DNA from: Microbacterium sp. AB
Lineage (GTDB): Bacteria; Actinomycetota; Actinomycetes; Actinomycetales; Microbacteriaceae
Assembly (NCBI RefSeq): GCF_032878875.1
Contig: NZ_CP118157.1
Span: 124,001 to 188,000, forward strand
DNA: 64,000 nt
Direction of reading: 5' to 3'
Shown here in pieces: positions 8,678 to 17,528 of this stretch. Numbering within the stretch: position 1 is the stretch's first letter; each line of letters starts with the position of its first letter. Both the position numbers and the translations under genes were made by a program. Below the pieces are notes generated by a model. That model ran no database searches. It had not been told where the DNA came from and saw only the letters and a program-made list of their open reading frames with translations.

Positions 8678-10041
8678 CGCGCTCCTGCCGGCACGTCGCC
8701 CCGGACGGGCGAGGGCAGGCCGAGGAGGTCGCGGAGCGTCGCGCCCTCCTCGTAGCCGGAACGGTAGGAGCCGCGCTCCTGCAGCAGCGGGATGACGCGC
8801 TCGGCGAACTCGTCGAGCCCGTGCGGCGTGAGGTGTCCGACGACCGTGAATCCATCGGTCGCGCGCTCCTGGACGTAGCGGTCGATCTCGGAGGCGATGT
8901 GCCCGGGCGTGCCGACGAACGTGTGCTGCGCCGTGAGACGGATGACGAGCTCGCGGACGGAGAGGCGGTCGGCCTCGGCGATGCCGCGCAGCCTGTCGAC
9001 GCGCGCACGGACGGCGGCGTGCCGGTTCGCCCATCCGTGGGTCAGCTCCGAGCCGGTGTCGGGCTCGACGTCGGGCAGCGGGCCGTCGGCGTCGTAGCCG
9101 CTGAGGTCGCGGTTCCAGATCTGCTCGAGGTAGGCGATGGCCGTCTCCGGCCGCACCTGCTGCAGCGCGATCTCGCGCGAGCGCTCACGCGCCTCCTCGG
9201 CCGTGTCGCCGATCGCGAAGGTCGCCGCCGGGAGGATCTTGAGCGACTCCTCCGTGCGACCGCGCTCGGCGAGCCGACCCTTGACGTCGCGGTAGAAGTC
9301 CTGCGCGTCGGCGAACTCCGCGTGCAGCGAGAAGATGACCTCCGCGTGCTCCGCGCCGAAGGAGCGGCCGTCGGCGGAGTCGCCCGCCTGCACGATGACG
9401 GGCCGGCCCTGGGGCGAGCGCGGCACGTCGAAGAGCGCGTCGACGTCGAACTGCGCGCCCGTGTGGCGCACACGCGACGGCGTCCCCTCGTCGAGGAAGA
9501 CGCCCGAGGCGGGGTCTGCGCGCGGGCCCTCGTCGGGCCAGGAGTCCCACAGCCTCTTCGCGAGCGCCGCGAACTCCCCGGCCCGCTCGTAGCGGTCGGC
9601 GTGGTCGAGGTAGCCGCCGCGGCGGAAGTTCGCGCCGTGGAACGCGTCGGAGCTCGTCACGGCGTTCCATCCGGCGCGCCCGCCCGACAGATGGTCGAGC
9701 GTCGCGAGCTGGCGGGCGAGCTCGTACGGCTCGTTGAACGTCGTCGACAGCGTGCCGACCAGCCCGACGTGCTCGGTCACGGCGGCGAGGCCCGCGAGGA
9801 CGGCGAGGGTGTTCGGGCGTCCCAGCACGTCGAGCTCGTGCACGCGGCCCTTGTGCTCCCGCAGCCGGAGCCCCTCGGCGAGGAAGACGTAGTCGAAGAG
9901 CCCGCGTTCGGCGTTGCGGGCGAAGTGCTCGAACGACGCGAAGTCGATCTGGCTGCCCGACGACGGGTCCGTCCACACGGTCGTGCTGTTCACCCCGGGG
10001 AAGTGCGCGGCGAGGTGCACCTGGCGGAGGGGGCGGCTCAC
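8674..10041 (-). CDS. LLM-class flavin-dependent monooxygenase (NtaA/SnaA/DszA type)
   Basis: A 455-residue monooxygenase of the NtaA/SnaA/DszA group, which uses FMNH2 from a separate reductase. Diagnostic segments are SGGRAGWNAVTSSDAFHGAN, DHADRYERAGEF and SPQGRPVIVQAGDSADGRSF. Known members attack nitrilotriacetate, dibenzothiophene sulfone or related compounds. The start is a GTG overlapping the upstream stop (GTGA), so it is translationally coupled to the preceding monooxygenase. The C-terminal segment (RGSYRSGYEEGATLRDLLGL) is typical of the subgroup. No flavin reductase is seen in the window. Confidence 0.88.
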   Translation of the reverse strand: MSRPLRQVHLAAHFPGVNSTTVWTDPSSGSQIDFASFEHFARNAERGLFDYVFLAEGLRLREHKGRVHELDVLGRPNTLAVLAGLAAVTEHVGLVGTLSTTFNEPYELARQLATLDHLSGGRAGWNAVTSSDAFHGANFRRGGYLDHADRYERAGEFAALAKRLWDSWPDEGPRADPASGVFLDEGTPSRVRHTGAQFDVDALFDVPRSPQGRPVIVQAGDSADGRSFGAEHAEVIFSLHAEFADAQDFYRDVKGRLAERGRTEESLKILPAATFAIGDTAEEARERSREIALQQVRPETAIAYLEQIWNRDLSGYDADGPLPDVEPDTGSELTHGWANRHAAVRARVDRLRGIAEADRLSVRELVIRLTAQHTFVGTPGHIASEIDRYVQERATDGFTVVGHLTPHGLDEFAERVIPLLQERGSYRSGYEEGATLRDLLGLPSPVRGDVPAGAR

Positions 10042-11228
10042 GACAGGGCCTTCTCTCGTGCATAGCGGCTCTCGGGGCGCGGCAGGCCGAGTCGTCCGCG
10101 CAGGGTGTCGGCGGCGGCGTCGAGCAGCGCGTCCGCGGCGTTCAGGCGCGGGACGACCCGCTCGGCGATCGCGAGGAGGTCGCGGGGCAGGCGGGCGGGG
10201 CGCAGGCGGACGCCGTCGACGCCGGCCGCCGCGAGGGCGCGGATCTCCTCGACGACGTCGTCGGGCGTGCCCGCGACGATGCGCGCGTCGGAGGCGAGCG
10301 GCGCTCCCGCGAGCGCGTCGAGACGGGCCTTCGCGGCCCGAGCCTCCGACCTGCTCTCCTCGACGAGGACGAGAAGGTCGGCGAAGACGCGCAGCGGCGT
10401 GCCCGCGGCGCGCGGGGCGGCGTCGAGCTCGGTCCGGATCCCGGCCGCGTCTGCGGCCGAGCGCGGCGTGACGAAGACGACGTCGGCGTGCTCGGCGGCG
10501 AAGCGGTACGGCACGCTCTGGTGCGCGAGCGCCGTGACGATCGGCCTCCCCTGCGGCGACCGGGGCACGATGGATGCTCCCGTCACCGAGAAGAACTCGC
10601 CCTCGAAGTCGATGCGGTGCACGCGGTCGGCGTCGAGGTAGCGGCCGGTCGCGACGTCGCGGACGATCGCGTCGTCCTGCCACGAGTCCCAGAGCCGCCC
10701 GAGGACGTCCGCGAACTCGCCCGCCTCCCGGAACGCGGCGAGCACCTCGGGGGAGTCCTCGACGCGGCCGGATGCCGGCAGGCCGGAGATCGCGTCGGAC
10801 CGGCGGCCGAAGTTCGCGACCTCCGCCGGCGGTGCGCCGACCACGAGGCGCACACCAGCGCGGCCGCGGCTGGCGTGGTCGAGGGTCTGGACGCCCGTCG
10901 CGACGTGGAACGGCTCCGGATGCGCCGTCGTGACGGTGGGGATGAGCCCGATGCGGCGGGTCAGCGGCGCGGCGAACGACGCGACGAGCACGGCGTCGAG
11001 GCGTCCGCCGACGTGGCCCGGAGCCGGCTCGGCCTCGCCGCGCACGGGCAGGGAGAGCGCGTCCTCGACGGTCGCGAACGCGATCGCCGCGTCGTCCGCC
11101 GTGCGCAGCAGCTCCCGCCAGTACGCGGGGCTCACGAGCTCGCGCGGCCTCGCCGACGGATCGCGCCAGGCCGCGGGATGCCATCCCGCCCCCTCGAGTG
11201 CGACCGCGACATGCACCTGCTCCGGCAC
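10038..11228 (-). CDS. LLM-class flavin-dependent oxidoreductase
   Basis: A 396-residue luciferase-like oxidoreductase related to the NtaA group but more divergent; SRGRAGVRLVVGAPPAEVANFG corresponds in part to the SGGRAGWNxVTS region. The chosen GTG start follows a strong GGGAGGAG site at good spacing, which decides against longer upstream in-frame starts that run into the 14-bp repeats. It is the first gene of a three-gene coupled series. Function is assigned to family only. Confidence 0.8.
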   Translation of the reverse strand: MPEQVHVAVALEGAGWHPAAWRDPSARPRELVSPAYWRELLRTADDAAIAFATVEDALSLPVRGEAEPAPGHVGGRLDAVLVASFAAPLTRRIGLIPTVTTAHPEPFHVATGVQTLDHASRGRAGVRLVVGAPPAEVANFGRRSDAISGLPASGRVEDSPEVLAAFREAGEFADVLGRLWDSWQDDAIVRDVATGRYLDADRVHRIDFEGEFFSVTGASIVPRSPQGRPIVTALAHQSVPYRFAAEHADVVFVTPRSAADAAGIRTELDAAPRAAGTPLRVFADLLVLVEESRSEARAAKARLDALAGAPLASDARIVAGTPDDVVEEIRALAAAGVDGVRLRPARLPRDLLAIAERVVPRLNAADALLDAAADTLRGRLGLPRPESRYAREKALS

Positions 11229-11238
11229 GGCTCCTCCC

Positions 11239-11278
11239 CTTCTCGTGCGGCCCTTCTCGTGCGGCTCTTCTCGTGCGG
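11239..11278. repeat. Three 12-bp direct repeats in a leader
   Basis: CTTCTCGTGCGG occurs three times without change, starting at 11239, 11253 and 11267, with a strict 14-base period. On the minus strand these are CCGCACGAGAAG units; the last runs directly into the ribosome-binding site of the oxidoreductase starting at 11228. They lie in the divergent region between that gene and the sulfurtransferase. Confidence 0.8.
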
Positions 11279-11481
11279 AGTCGCGGCATGACGGCACCGG
11301 AACCACTGTCGCGCCGCGGGTCGTGCCGCTCAAAGCGCGCTGTCACGAATCGACTCGGAACGTCACGAAGGGACGCGGTCGTCCGGTCCGGCGTCGGATA
11401 TGACGTTCCGCGACGCCACATTGCGTCACATTCCCGTCCGCGCCGATTCGAGACGACCGATTCCCGATCATGATGTCTCCC

Positions 11482-12336
11482 ATGTCGCACCTCATCTCCC
11501 CCGACGAACTGCACGCGCGACTCGCCGACGGCGCGCCCGTGACGCTCCTCGACGTGCGGTGGAGGCTCGATCTGCCGGAGGGCCGGCCCGAGTACGTCTC
11601 GGGGCACCTCCCGGGAGCCGTCTACGTCGACCTCGAGGCCGAGCTGTCGCGCCGGGGGCATCCGGAGGACGGACGGCATCCCCTCCCGCTGCACGCCGAC
11701 CTGCAGCGGGCGGTGACCCGGTGGGGGGTCGACGAGGGCGACCTCGTCGTCGTGTACGACGACAACGACAGCGTCGCGGCGGCGCGCGCGTGGTGGCTGC
11801 TGCGCCGTTCGGGGCTGCACGTGTGCGTCCTCGACGGCGGTCTGCGGGGATGGATCGCCGCGGGCCATCTGCTCCGGGCGGGCGACGTCGCCCCGCGTGC
11901 GGGCACCGCCGCGCTGCGCGAGGAGGACCCGGGGGACCTCTCGATCGAGGAGGCCGCCGCCTTCCCGACGCAGGGGGTGCTCATCGACGTGCGCACGCCG
12001 GAGCGCTACCGCGGCACGTCCGCGGGGTACGACCCCGCGGCCGGGCACATCCCCGGGGCGGTCAACCTGCCGGCCGTCACGCACATCGCCGCCGACGGCC
12101 GGCTGCGCGACGGCGAGGAGGTCCGCCGTGCGTTCGCGCGCGTGGGCGCGACCGAGGACACCCCGATCGCGCTCTACTGCGCCTCCGGCATCGCCTCCGC
12201 GCACAGCGCGCTCGCGCTGGCCGTGGCCGGGCTCGACGCGAAGGTCTTCTCCGGGTCGTGGAGTCGCTGGACGCAGAGCGCCGGCCGGCCGGTCGCCGTC
12301 GGCGCGAGTCCCGCCGAGCGCGTCTTCGGGCACTGA
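11482..12336 (+). CDS. Sulfurtransferase with two rhodanese domains
   Basis: About 284 residues, the usual length of thiosulfate or 3-mercaptopyruvate sulfurtransferases. The N-terminal domain (residues 1-130) is structural and has Asp where a catalytic Cys would be (VVVYDDNDSVAAAR). The C-terminal domain carries the active-site loop CASGIAS after LYCASG, with Cys as the sulfur-accepting residue. Conserved DVRTPERYRG and GHIPGAVNLP are present. Three in-frame ATGs lie at 11470, 11473 and 11482; the last is chosen because MSHLISPDEL matches family starts. It is divergent from the monooxygenase genes, which fits a sulfur link but does not prove it. Confidence 0.88.
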   Translation: MSHLISPDELHARLADGAPVTLLDVRWRLDLPEGRPEYVSGHLPGAVYVDLEAELSRRGHPEDGRHPLPLHADLQRAVTRWGVDEGDLVVVYDDNDSVAAARAWWLLRRSGLHVCVLDGGLRGWIAAGHLLRAGDVAPRAGTAALREEDPGDLSIEEAAAFPTQGVLIDVRTPERYRGTSAGYDPAAGHIPGAVNLPAVTHIAADGRLRDGEEVRRAFARVGATEDTPIALYCASGIASAHSALALAVAGLDAKVFSGSWSRWTQSAGRPVAVGASPAERVFGH

Positions 12337-12371
12337 GGCCGCCGTCCCGGGGTCGCGTCACGGCTCGCCGG

Positions 12372-12377
12372 TAGGAT
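12372..12377 (+). promoter_or_regulatory. Possible -10 element of purA
   Basis: TAGGAT preceded by CGG, a common actinobacterial -10 form, lies about 90 bases upstream of the purA ATG. No clear -35 element is seen. Confidence 0.4.
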
Positions 12378-12464
12378 GGCACGGGAGAGCGCCGCGGCAG
12401 ACGCACGCCTCCGCCGGGGGCCGTACCGGGCATCCGGGCACACCGACCCATCAGGGGGTATTCC

Positions 12465-13748
12465 ATGCCGGGCATCGTGATCGTGGGCGTTCAGTGGGGC
12501 GACGAGGGCAAGGGCAAGGCCACCGATCTGCTCGGCGACCGCACCGACTGGGTCGTCAAGTTCAACGGCGGCAACAACGCCGGCCACACGGTCGTCGTCG
12601 GCGACGAGAAGTACGCCCTCCACCTGCTGCCCTCCGGCATCCTCAGCCCCGGCGTGAACCCCGTCATCGGCAACGGCGTCGTCGTCGACCTCGAGGTGCT
12701 CTTCGCGGAGCTCGACGCCCTCGCGGCGCGCGGCATCGACGTCTCGAAGCTCCGTGTGAGCGCCAACGCGCACATCATCACGCAGTACCACCGCACGCTC
12801 GACAAGGTCACCGAGCGCTTCCTCGGCAAGCGCCAGATCGGCACGACGGGCCGCGGCATCGGCCCCGCCTACGCCGACAAGATCAACCGCGTCGGCATCC
12901 GCGCGCAGGATCTCTTCGACGAGAGCATCCTGCGCCAGAAGGTCGAGGGTGCCCTCGAGCAGAAGAACCAGCTGCTCGTGAAGGTGTTCAACCGCCGCGG
13001 GACGACGGTGGACGAGATCGTGGACGACCTGCTCGTGTACGCCGACCGGCTGAAGCCCATGGTGTGCGACACCGGGCTGCTCCTGGACAAGGCGCTCGAC
13101 GCCGGCGAGGTCGTCGTGTTCGAGGGCGGCCAGGCGACCATGCTCGACGTCGACCACGGCACGTACCCGTTCGTCACGTCGTCCTCGGCGACGGCGGGCG
13201 GGGCGGCGACCGGCTCCGGGGTCGGCCCCCGCCGCCTCGACCGCGTCGTCGGCATCGTCAAGGCGTACACGACGCGCGTGGGCGCGGGGCCCTTCCCGAC
13301 CGAGCTCTTCGACGAGCAGGGGGACTGGCTGCGCGCACGGGGCTTCGAGTTCGGCACGACGACGGGTCGTCCGCGCCGCGTGGGATGGTACGACGCGCCC
13401 ATCACGCGCTATGCGACCCGGGTGAACGGCATCACCGACCTGGTGCTCACGAAGCTCGACATCCTCACGGGCCTCGAGCAGGTTCCGGTCTGCGTCGCCT
13501 ACGACGTGGGCGGCGAGCGCTTCGACGAGGTGCCCGTCAACCAGAGCGACTTCCACCACGCCACGCCCGTGCTGGAGCACTTCCCCGGCTGGAGCGAGGA
13601 CATCTCCCGCGCCCGGACGTTCGAGGACCTCCCGAAGAACGCGCAGGACTACGTGCTCGCACTCGAGGAGATGAGCGGCACGCGCATCTCGGTCATCGGC
13701 GTGGGGCCGGGCCGCGACGCCGTGATCGTCCGCCACGACCTGGTCTGA
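12465..13748 (+). CDS. purA: Adenylosuccinate synthetase
   Basis: A 427-residue cytosolic enzyme that joins IMP and aspartate using GTP, the first committed step to AMP. The N-terminus has the diagnostic [16 protein letters not shown] with the GDEGKGK nucleotide loop, followed by [20 protein letters not shown] and the IMP-binding [17 protein letters not shown]. The C-terminal guanine-binding end ([11 protein letters not shown]) is intact. Full length matches the family. An AGGGGG stretch precedes the ATG. The purL gene about 14 kb away is not linked to it. Confidence 0.98.
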   Translation: MPGIVIVGVQWGDEGKGKATDLLGDRTDWVVKFNGGNNAGHTVVVGDEKYALHLLPSGILSPGVNPVIGNGVVVDLEVLFAELDALAARGIDVSKLRVSANAHIITQYHRTLDKVTERFLGKRQIGTTGRGIGPAYADKINRVGIRAQDLFDESILRQKVEGALEQKNQLLVKVFNRRGTTVDEIVDDLLVYADRLKPMVCDTGLLLDKALDAGEVVVFEGGQATMLDVDHGTYPFVTSSSATAGGAATGSGVGPRRLDRVVGIVKAYTTRVGAGPFPTELFDEQGDWLRARGFEFGTTTGRPRRVGWYDAPITRYATRVNGITDLVLTKLDILTGLEQVPVCVAYDVGGERFDEVPVNQSDFHHATPVLEHFPGWSEDISRARTFEDLPKNAQDYVLALEEMSGTRISVIGVGPGRDAVIVRHDLV

Positions 13749-13773
13749 CGCGCCGCGCGACGGGGAGGAAGCC

Positions 13774-15177
13774 ATGAGGTTCTGGGTCGGCGGATGGGGT
13801 CCTGCGCAGGGCGGGGAGTCGGAGGGCGTCTCGCTCGTCACGGCGGGCGAGGCCGAGTCCCCGCTGGCGGGAGGCGTGCTCGCCGATCGCGGGCTCGCGG
13901 CGCCGACGGAGTCGGCGTCATGGCTCGCCGCGCATCCGGCGCACGACGTCGTCTATGCGGCGCTCGAGGCGGACGGCCGGCTGACGGCGTTCTCCCGGAC
14001 GGGGGAGGCGTCCCTCGCGCCGCTCGGCGAGACGATCGAAGCAGGAGCCGCGGTCTGCCATATCGCGGTCGCGGCGGACGGCTCGCACCTCATCGCGTCG
14101 TGCTGGGGCGACGGACGCGTCGTGCACGTGCCGCTCCGCTCCGACGGCTCGCTCGGGAACCCCGCGCTCGGCGATGCCGCGGCCGACCCGTACGCGGCGG
14201 CCCCCGAGCCGGACCTCGGCGACGCCCTCGCGGGCGAGGGCGAGGTCGACGTCCGCGATCTGCTGGGCCGGGGTGCGGAGCCGGCCGACATCGCCGCGCT
14301 CCTCGCCGACGCGGGCGGGGCGTCCGCCCCGTCCGACTGGTCGGGTGCCATGGACCTCCGTGCGCTCGTCGACGGCGACGCCGATCCCGCCGTTCTCGCC
14401 GCCCTGCTCGCGGGCGGCGACGGCGGCTCCGCCGAGGCTGATCTCCGTGCCCTCCTCGGGCAGGTGAAGGGCGACCCCTTCGACGACCCCGCCGTGCGCG
14501 GCATCCTCGACGCGGCGAGACGGCCGTCCGACATCGGCGACGTCCTGCGCGAGGCCGCGCCGAGCGCGCCCGCCGAGCCCCGGCCGTCCCGAGCGCACTC
14601 GGCGGCGTTCCTCCCCGGAGGACGCGTCGCGACGACCGATCTCGGCCTCGACCTCGTGCGCATCTGGCGGACGTCGGCGCGCGGGCTCGTCCTCGACCAC
14701 GAGGTCGTGCTGCCGTTCGGCACGGGCCCGCGCCACACCGTGCGGCATCCGAGCGGTTTCCTCTACGTGCTGACGGAGTTCTCCGGGGAGGTCTTCGTCC
14801 TCGCGCAGGGCCCCGACGGTCGTTGGGCTCTGCGAGGCGGCATGCGGGCTTCGGGCGCCTCGCTCGACGGCGACACGGGCGCCGAGCTCGCCCGGTCACG
14901 GGACGGCGAGTTCCTCTACGCGGGTCTGCGAGGCAGCGACACGATCGCCGTGCTCCGCGTGCGCGGCGACGGCGGGACGCTGGACGGGGTCGCGCTCGTC
15001 GAGGCGGGAGCCGCCGTCCCGCGCCATCACGTCGTCGGGCGCGACGCCCTGCTCGTGGCCGGACAGGGCTCGGACGAGATCGTCTCGCTGCCGCTCGACG
15101 CCCGGACGGGGGTGCCCGCGCGCCCGCGGCACCGTCTGGCCGTCCCGACCCCCACGCACCTCCTCCCGACGCGCTGA
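13774..15177 (+). CDS. Lactonase-family beta-propeller protein with an internal repeat insertion
   Basis: A 467-residue protein of the 6-phosphogluconolactonase-like (YbhE type) seven-bladed propeller family. Recognisable blade segments are the N-terminal FWVGGWG, HIAVAADGSHLIASCWGDG, RAHSAAFLPGGRVATTDLGL and GTGPRHTVRHPSGFLYVLTE. Between residues about 138 and 268, where the family normally passes directly from one blade to the next, there are about 130 additional residues rich in Ala, Asp and Leu, with three repeats of the form xDLRALLxxxxDPxxxxALL. The family is usually about 340 residues. A GAGGAAG site precedes the ATG, 26 bases after purA. Whether it still acts on a sugar lactone is uncertain. 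Confidence 0.75.
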   Translation: MRFWVGGWGPAQGGESEGVSLVTAGEAESPLAGGVLADRGLAAPTESASWLAAHPAHDVVYAALEADGRLTAFSRTGEASLAPLGETIEAGAAVCHIAVAADGSHLIASCWGDGRVVHVPLRSDGSLGNPALGDAAADPYAAAPEPDLGDALAGEGEVDVRDLLGRGAEPADIAALLADAGGASAPSDWSGAMDLRALVDGDADPAVLAALLAGGDGGSAEADLRALLGQVKGDPFDDPAVRGILDAARRPSDIGDVLREAAPSAPAEPRPSRAHSAAFLPGGRVATTDLGLDLVRIWRTSARGLVLDHEVVLPFGTGPRHTVRHPSGFLYVLTEFSGEVFVLAQGPDGRWALRGGMRASGASLDGDTGAELARSRDGEFLYAGLRGSDTIAVLRVRGDGGTLDGVALVEAGAAVPRHHVVGRDALLVAGQGSDEIVSLPLDARTGVPARPRHRLAVPTPTHLLPTR

Positions 15178-15194
15178 GAGAAGAGCCGGCCGTC

Positions 15195-16307
15195 TCAGAC
15201 CTTCGCGTCCTGGCGCGGGATGAGCAGCTCCTTGAGGACGAGCAGGATCGACGCGGTGACGGGGATGGCGATGAGCGCGCCGAGCAGTCCGAGGAGCGTG
15301 CCGCCGACGAGGGCGCCGATCACCACGAGGGATCCGGGGACCGAGATGGCGCGGTTCATCACGCGCGGCGTCAGGAGATATGCCTCCAGCTGCATGTATA
15401 CGAGGTAGGCGATCGCGAAGATCAGCGCCGACACGGGGCTCGTGAAGAGGGCGAGCGTCGACGCGATCGCCCAGAACAGCACCGAGCCGACGAGCGGGAT
15501 GAGCGTGATGCAGAACGCCGTCACGGCCATCAGCTGCGGGAAGGGAAGCCCGAGGATCAGGTGCATCACGAAGGCGAACACCGCGTTGACGAAGGCGAGG
15601 ACGATCATGCCGCCGAGGTAGGTTCCGACCGATGACGTGATCTTCTCCGTCAGGTCTGCGATCGTCGGCCGGTTCCGCGCCGGTGCGAGTCGCGTGAGCG
15701 AGGTCTTCATCGCCGGGAGCGTGGCGAGGAAGTACAGGCTCAGCACGATGACGATGACGACGCCCGTGACCGCGGTCGCGATCGTCGTCCCCACCTGCAG
15801 CACGCCGCCGCCGATCGCGGCGATGTTGGCCGGGTCGGCGAGGAAGGTCTGCGCGTCCTGGAGGATCGTGCCCACCTGGTCGCCGAAGGCGTCCTCGACC
15901 CAGAGGTACAGATCGGACGACTGGAGGTCGGCGAAGAGGGACGGGATGTCGCCGACGAACTGCGAGATCTGCCGCACCACGGTCGGGATGATGAGCAGCA
16001 GGACGCCGGCCAGCGCGCCGAGGAAGGCGACGCAGACGATGACGATGGACCAGGCGCGCGCGAGCCCGCGCTCCTGGATCCAGCGGACCGCGGGGTCGAG
16101 GCCGAGGGAGATGAAGAGTGCGAAGGCGATGTAGACGAGGATCGTGGACAGGCTCGAGATCGCGCTGCCCGCCGCGATCGCCGCGAGCCCGCCGAGCGTC
16201 AGGAGGAATCCGGCGCCGAAGGGCTGACGCAGGAACGCCCAGAACGTGCGCGACGGCGGCGGTTCCGCGACCGTCGGGGCGGGGTCGATCGAGTCGGCTG
16301 AGCTCAT
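15195..16307 (-). CDS. AI-2E family transporter (PerM-like)
   Basis: A 370-residue inner-membrane protein with about eight hydrophobic segments. The family features are the early pair of helices, the long amphipathic periplasmic stretch (residues roughly 90-160), and the C-terminal helices with GLPFPQLMAVTAFCITLIPL and LVVIGALVGGTLLGLLGALI. The family includes exporters and Na/H antiporters; the autoinducer role of the founder TqsA does not carry over. The gene is convergent with the lactonase, and a small inverted repeat CTGAGA/TCTCAG (15174-15198) spans both stops. Confidence 0.88.
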   Translation of the reverse strand: MSSADSIDPAPTVAEPPPSRTFWAFLRQPFGAGFLLTLGGLAAIAAGSAISSLSTILVYIAFALFISLGLDPAVRWIQERGLARAWSIVIVCVAFLGALAGVLLLIIPTVVRQISQFVGDIPSLFADLQSSDLYLWVEDAFGDQVGTILQDAQTFLADPANIAAIGGGVLQVGTTIATAVTGVVIVIVLSLYFLATLPAMKTSLTRLAPARNRPTIADLTEKITSSVGTYLGGMIVLAFVNAVFAFVMHLILGLPFPQLMAVTAFCITLIPLVGSVLFWAIASTLALFTSPVSALIFAIAYLVYMQLEAYLLTPRVMNRAISVPGSLVVIGALVGGTLLGLLGALIAIPVTASILLVLKELLIPRQDAKV

Positions 16308-16353
16308 CCCGTCACTCTAGGGGCTCTCGGACGAGCCGCCTCGATCGCACCGG

Positions 16354-16359
16354 TAATCT
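16354..16359 (+). promoter_or_regulatory. -10 element placed for a leaderless transcript
   Basis: TAATCT ends seven bases before the chorismate mutase ATG at 16367, so transcription would start at or next to the start codon. No ribosome-binding site is visible, which agrees with leaderless translation. Confidence 0.5.
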
Positions 16360-16366
16360 CGACACC

Positions 16367-16675
16367 ATGAGCGAGACGAACGAGGAAGCCCGAGCCGAGC
16401 TGCTGCGCCTTCGGGCGAGCATCGACAACATCGACGCCGCGCTCGTGTACATGCTCGCCGAGCGGTTCCGCTGCACGCAGCAGGTCGGCCTGCTGAAGGC
16501 CGAGCACGACCTCCCCGCCTCCGATCCCGGCCGGGAGGAGCAGCAGGTCGCGCGGCTGCGCACGCTCGCGGAGGCCGCCCACCTCGATCCCGAGTTCGCC
16601 GAGAAGTGGTTCAACTTCGTCGTCGCCGAGGTCATCCGCCACCACACCGAGGCCGCCGAGCAGCACCAGGACTGA
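16367..16675 (+). CDS. Chorismate mutase (AroQ type)
   Basis: A 102-residue all-helical protein that converts chorismate to prephenate for phenylalanine and tyrosine synthesis. The first helix (LLRLRASIDNIDAALVYMLA) has the Arg and Asp/Asn pattern of AroQ enzymes; the middle segment CTQQVGLLKAEHDLP corresponds to the conserved Arg/Lys-containing turn, and DPGREEQQVARLR follows as in the family. The length equals a stand-alone mutase without a dehydratase domain. It is divergent from the AI-2E transporter, with a 59-base shared gap. Confidence 0.88.
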   Translation: MSETNEEARAELLRLRASIDNIDAALVYMLAERFRCTQQVGLLKAEHDLPASDPGREEQQVARLRTLAEAAHLDPEFAEKWFNFVVAEVIRHHTEAAEQHQD

Positions 16676-16681
16676 GCGAGG

Positions 16682-16781
16682 CGACACAACGCAGGAGATC
16701 CGGGCCGAGGCGAGAATCCGGCCCGCGAGATCGCGCGGACCGGACGGGTTCGCCCACGAGGAATTCCTGCGTTGTGCCGTG
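16682..16781. repeat. About 100-bp palindromic dispersed element, copy 2
   Basis: The left end GACACAACGCAGGAGATCC and right end GGAATTCCTGCGTTGTGCC are inverted repeats. They fill the gap between two convergent stop codons (16675 and 16791), so the element may also end transcription in both directions. The ends match those of the element at 6667-6767. Confidence 0.65.
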
Positions 16782-16790
16782 CCGCAGACG

Positions 16791-17528
16791 TCAGACGGGC
16801 ATCCGCCGCAGGGTCAGGTAGGAGCCGGCGGCCAGCACGACGGTCAGCAGGATGCCCCAGAGGGTCAGCCCCAGGACGCCGGTGGTCAGGATCCACTCCC
16901 AGACCTCGGGCCACGCCCGCTGCCAGGTCACGAGCGCGACGACGCCGAGCACGGCGAGCGCCACGGCGAAGATCACGATCGTGAGCGCGGCCGTCCCGAA
17001 CCTCTTGTAGATCGTGGCGAACCAGAAGCCGATGACGAACATGAGCATCGTCGCGACGAAGTACCCGAGTCCGGCGACGAAGGCGCCGCCCTCCCACACC
17101 CAGGGGAGGCGAGCGAAGTAGGACTCCCACCCGTACCCGTCGGTCGCCCGCTCCACGAGACCGAGGAGGACGAACACGACGGCCATCCCGAGGGCGCTCA
17201 CGGCGGCCGCGGCGAGCGAGCCGACGAAGAACTCCCGCCGCGTGAGGCTCATGGCCTGCGAGAAGGGGAACGACAGCGCGAGCGCCTGGACGCCGATGAC
17301 GAGGAAGTACCACAGCGGCGCCTGCGCGCCTCCGCCGACGATTGCTCCCTCCACGCCGGCGGTGCGGAGGATCCAGTAGATGAGCATCGTGATGACCCAT
17401 GAGCCGCCGAGCACGAGGAGCGGCACCCAGACGAAGGTCTGCGTGTTGATGAACTGCAGGCGCACGACGTCGAGCGTGCGGCTGCGCGGGGCGGGCTGAT
17501 GCCTCCGCCCGAGGTCGACGGCGGTCAT
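16791..17528 (-). CDS. ABC transporter membrane subunit of a YtrA-controlled system
   Basis: A 245-residue integral membrane protein with about six hydrophobic segments (first at residues 33-52), no solute-binding partner, and the ABC-2 type organisation. It overlaps the stop of the ATPase gene by four bases (ATGA). The context of GntR regulator, ATPase and permease is that of YtrABC-like or antibiotic/cell-wall stress exporters. No substrate can be named from the sequence. Confidence 0.8.
   Translation of the reverse strand: MTAVDLGRRHQPAPRSRTLDVVRLQFINTQTFVWVPLLVLGGSWVITMLIYWILRTAGVEGAIVGGGAQAPLWYFLVIGVQALALSFPFSQAMSLTRREFFVGSLAAAAVSALGMAVVFVLLGLVERATDGYGWESYFARLPWVWEGGAFVAGLGYFVATMLMFVIGFWFATIYKRFGTAALTIVIFAVALAVLGVVALVTWQRAWPEVWEWILTTGVLGLTLWGILLTVVLAAGSYLTLRRMPV

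Noticed and set aside
11239..11278. Short direct repeats considered as a CRISPR array
   Set aside because: Units are 12 bases with two-base gaps; there are no spacers of 30 bases and no cas genes.
13774..15177. Lactonase insertion considered as a frameshift artefact
   Set aside because: The frame is open throughout, codon usage stays GC-rich at third positions and the three repeats are in the same frame as both halves of the propeller.
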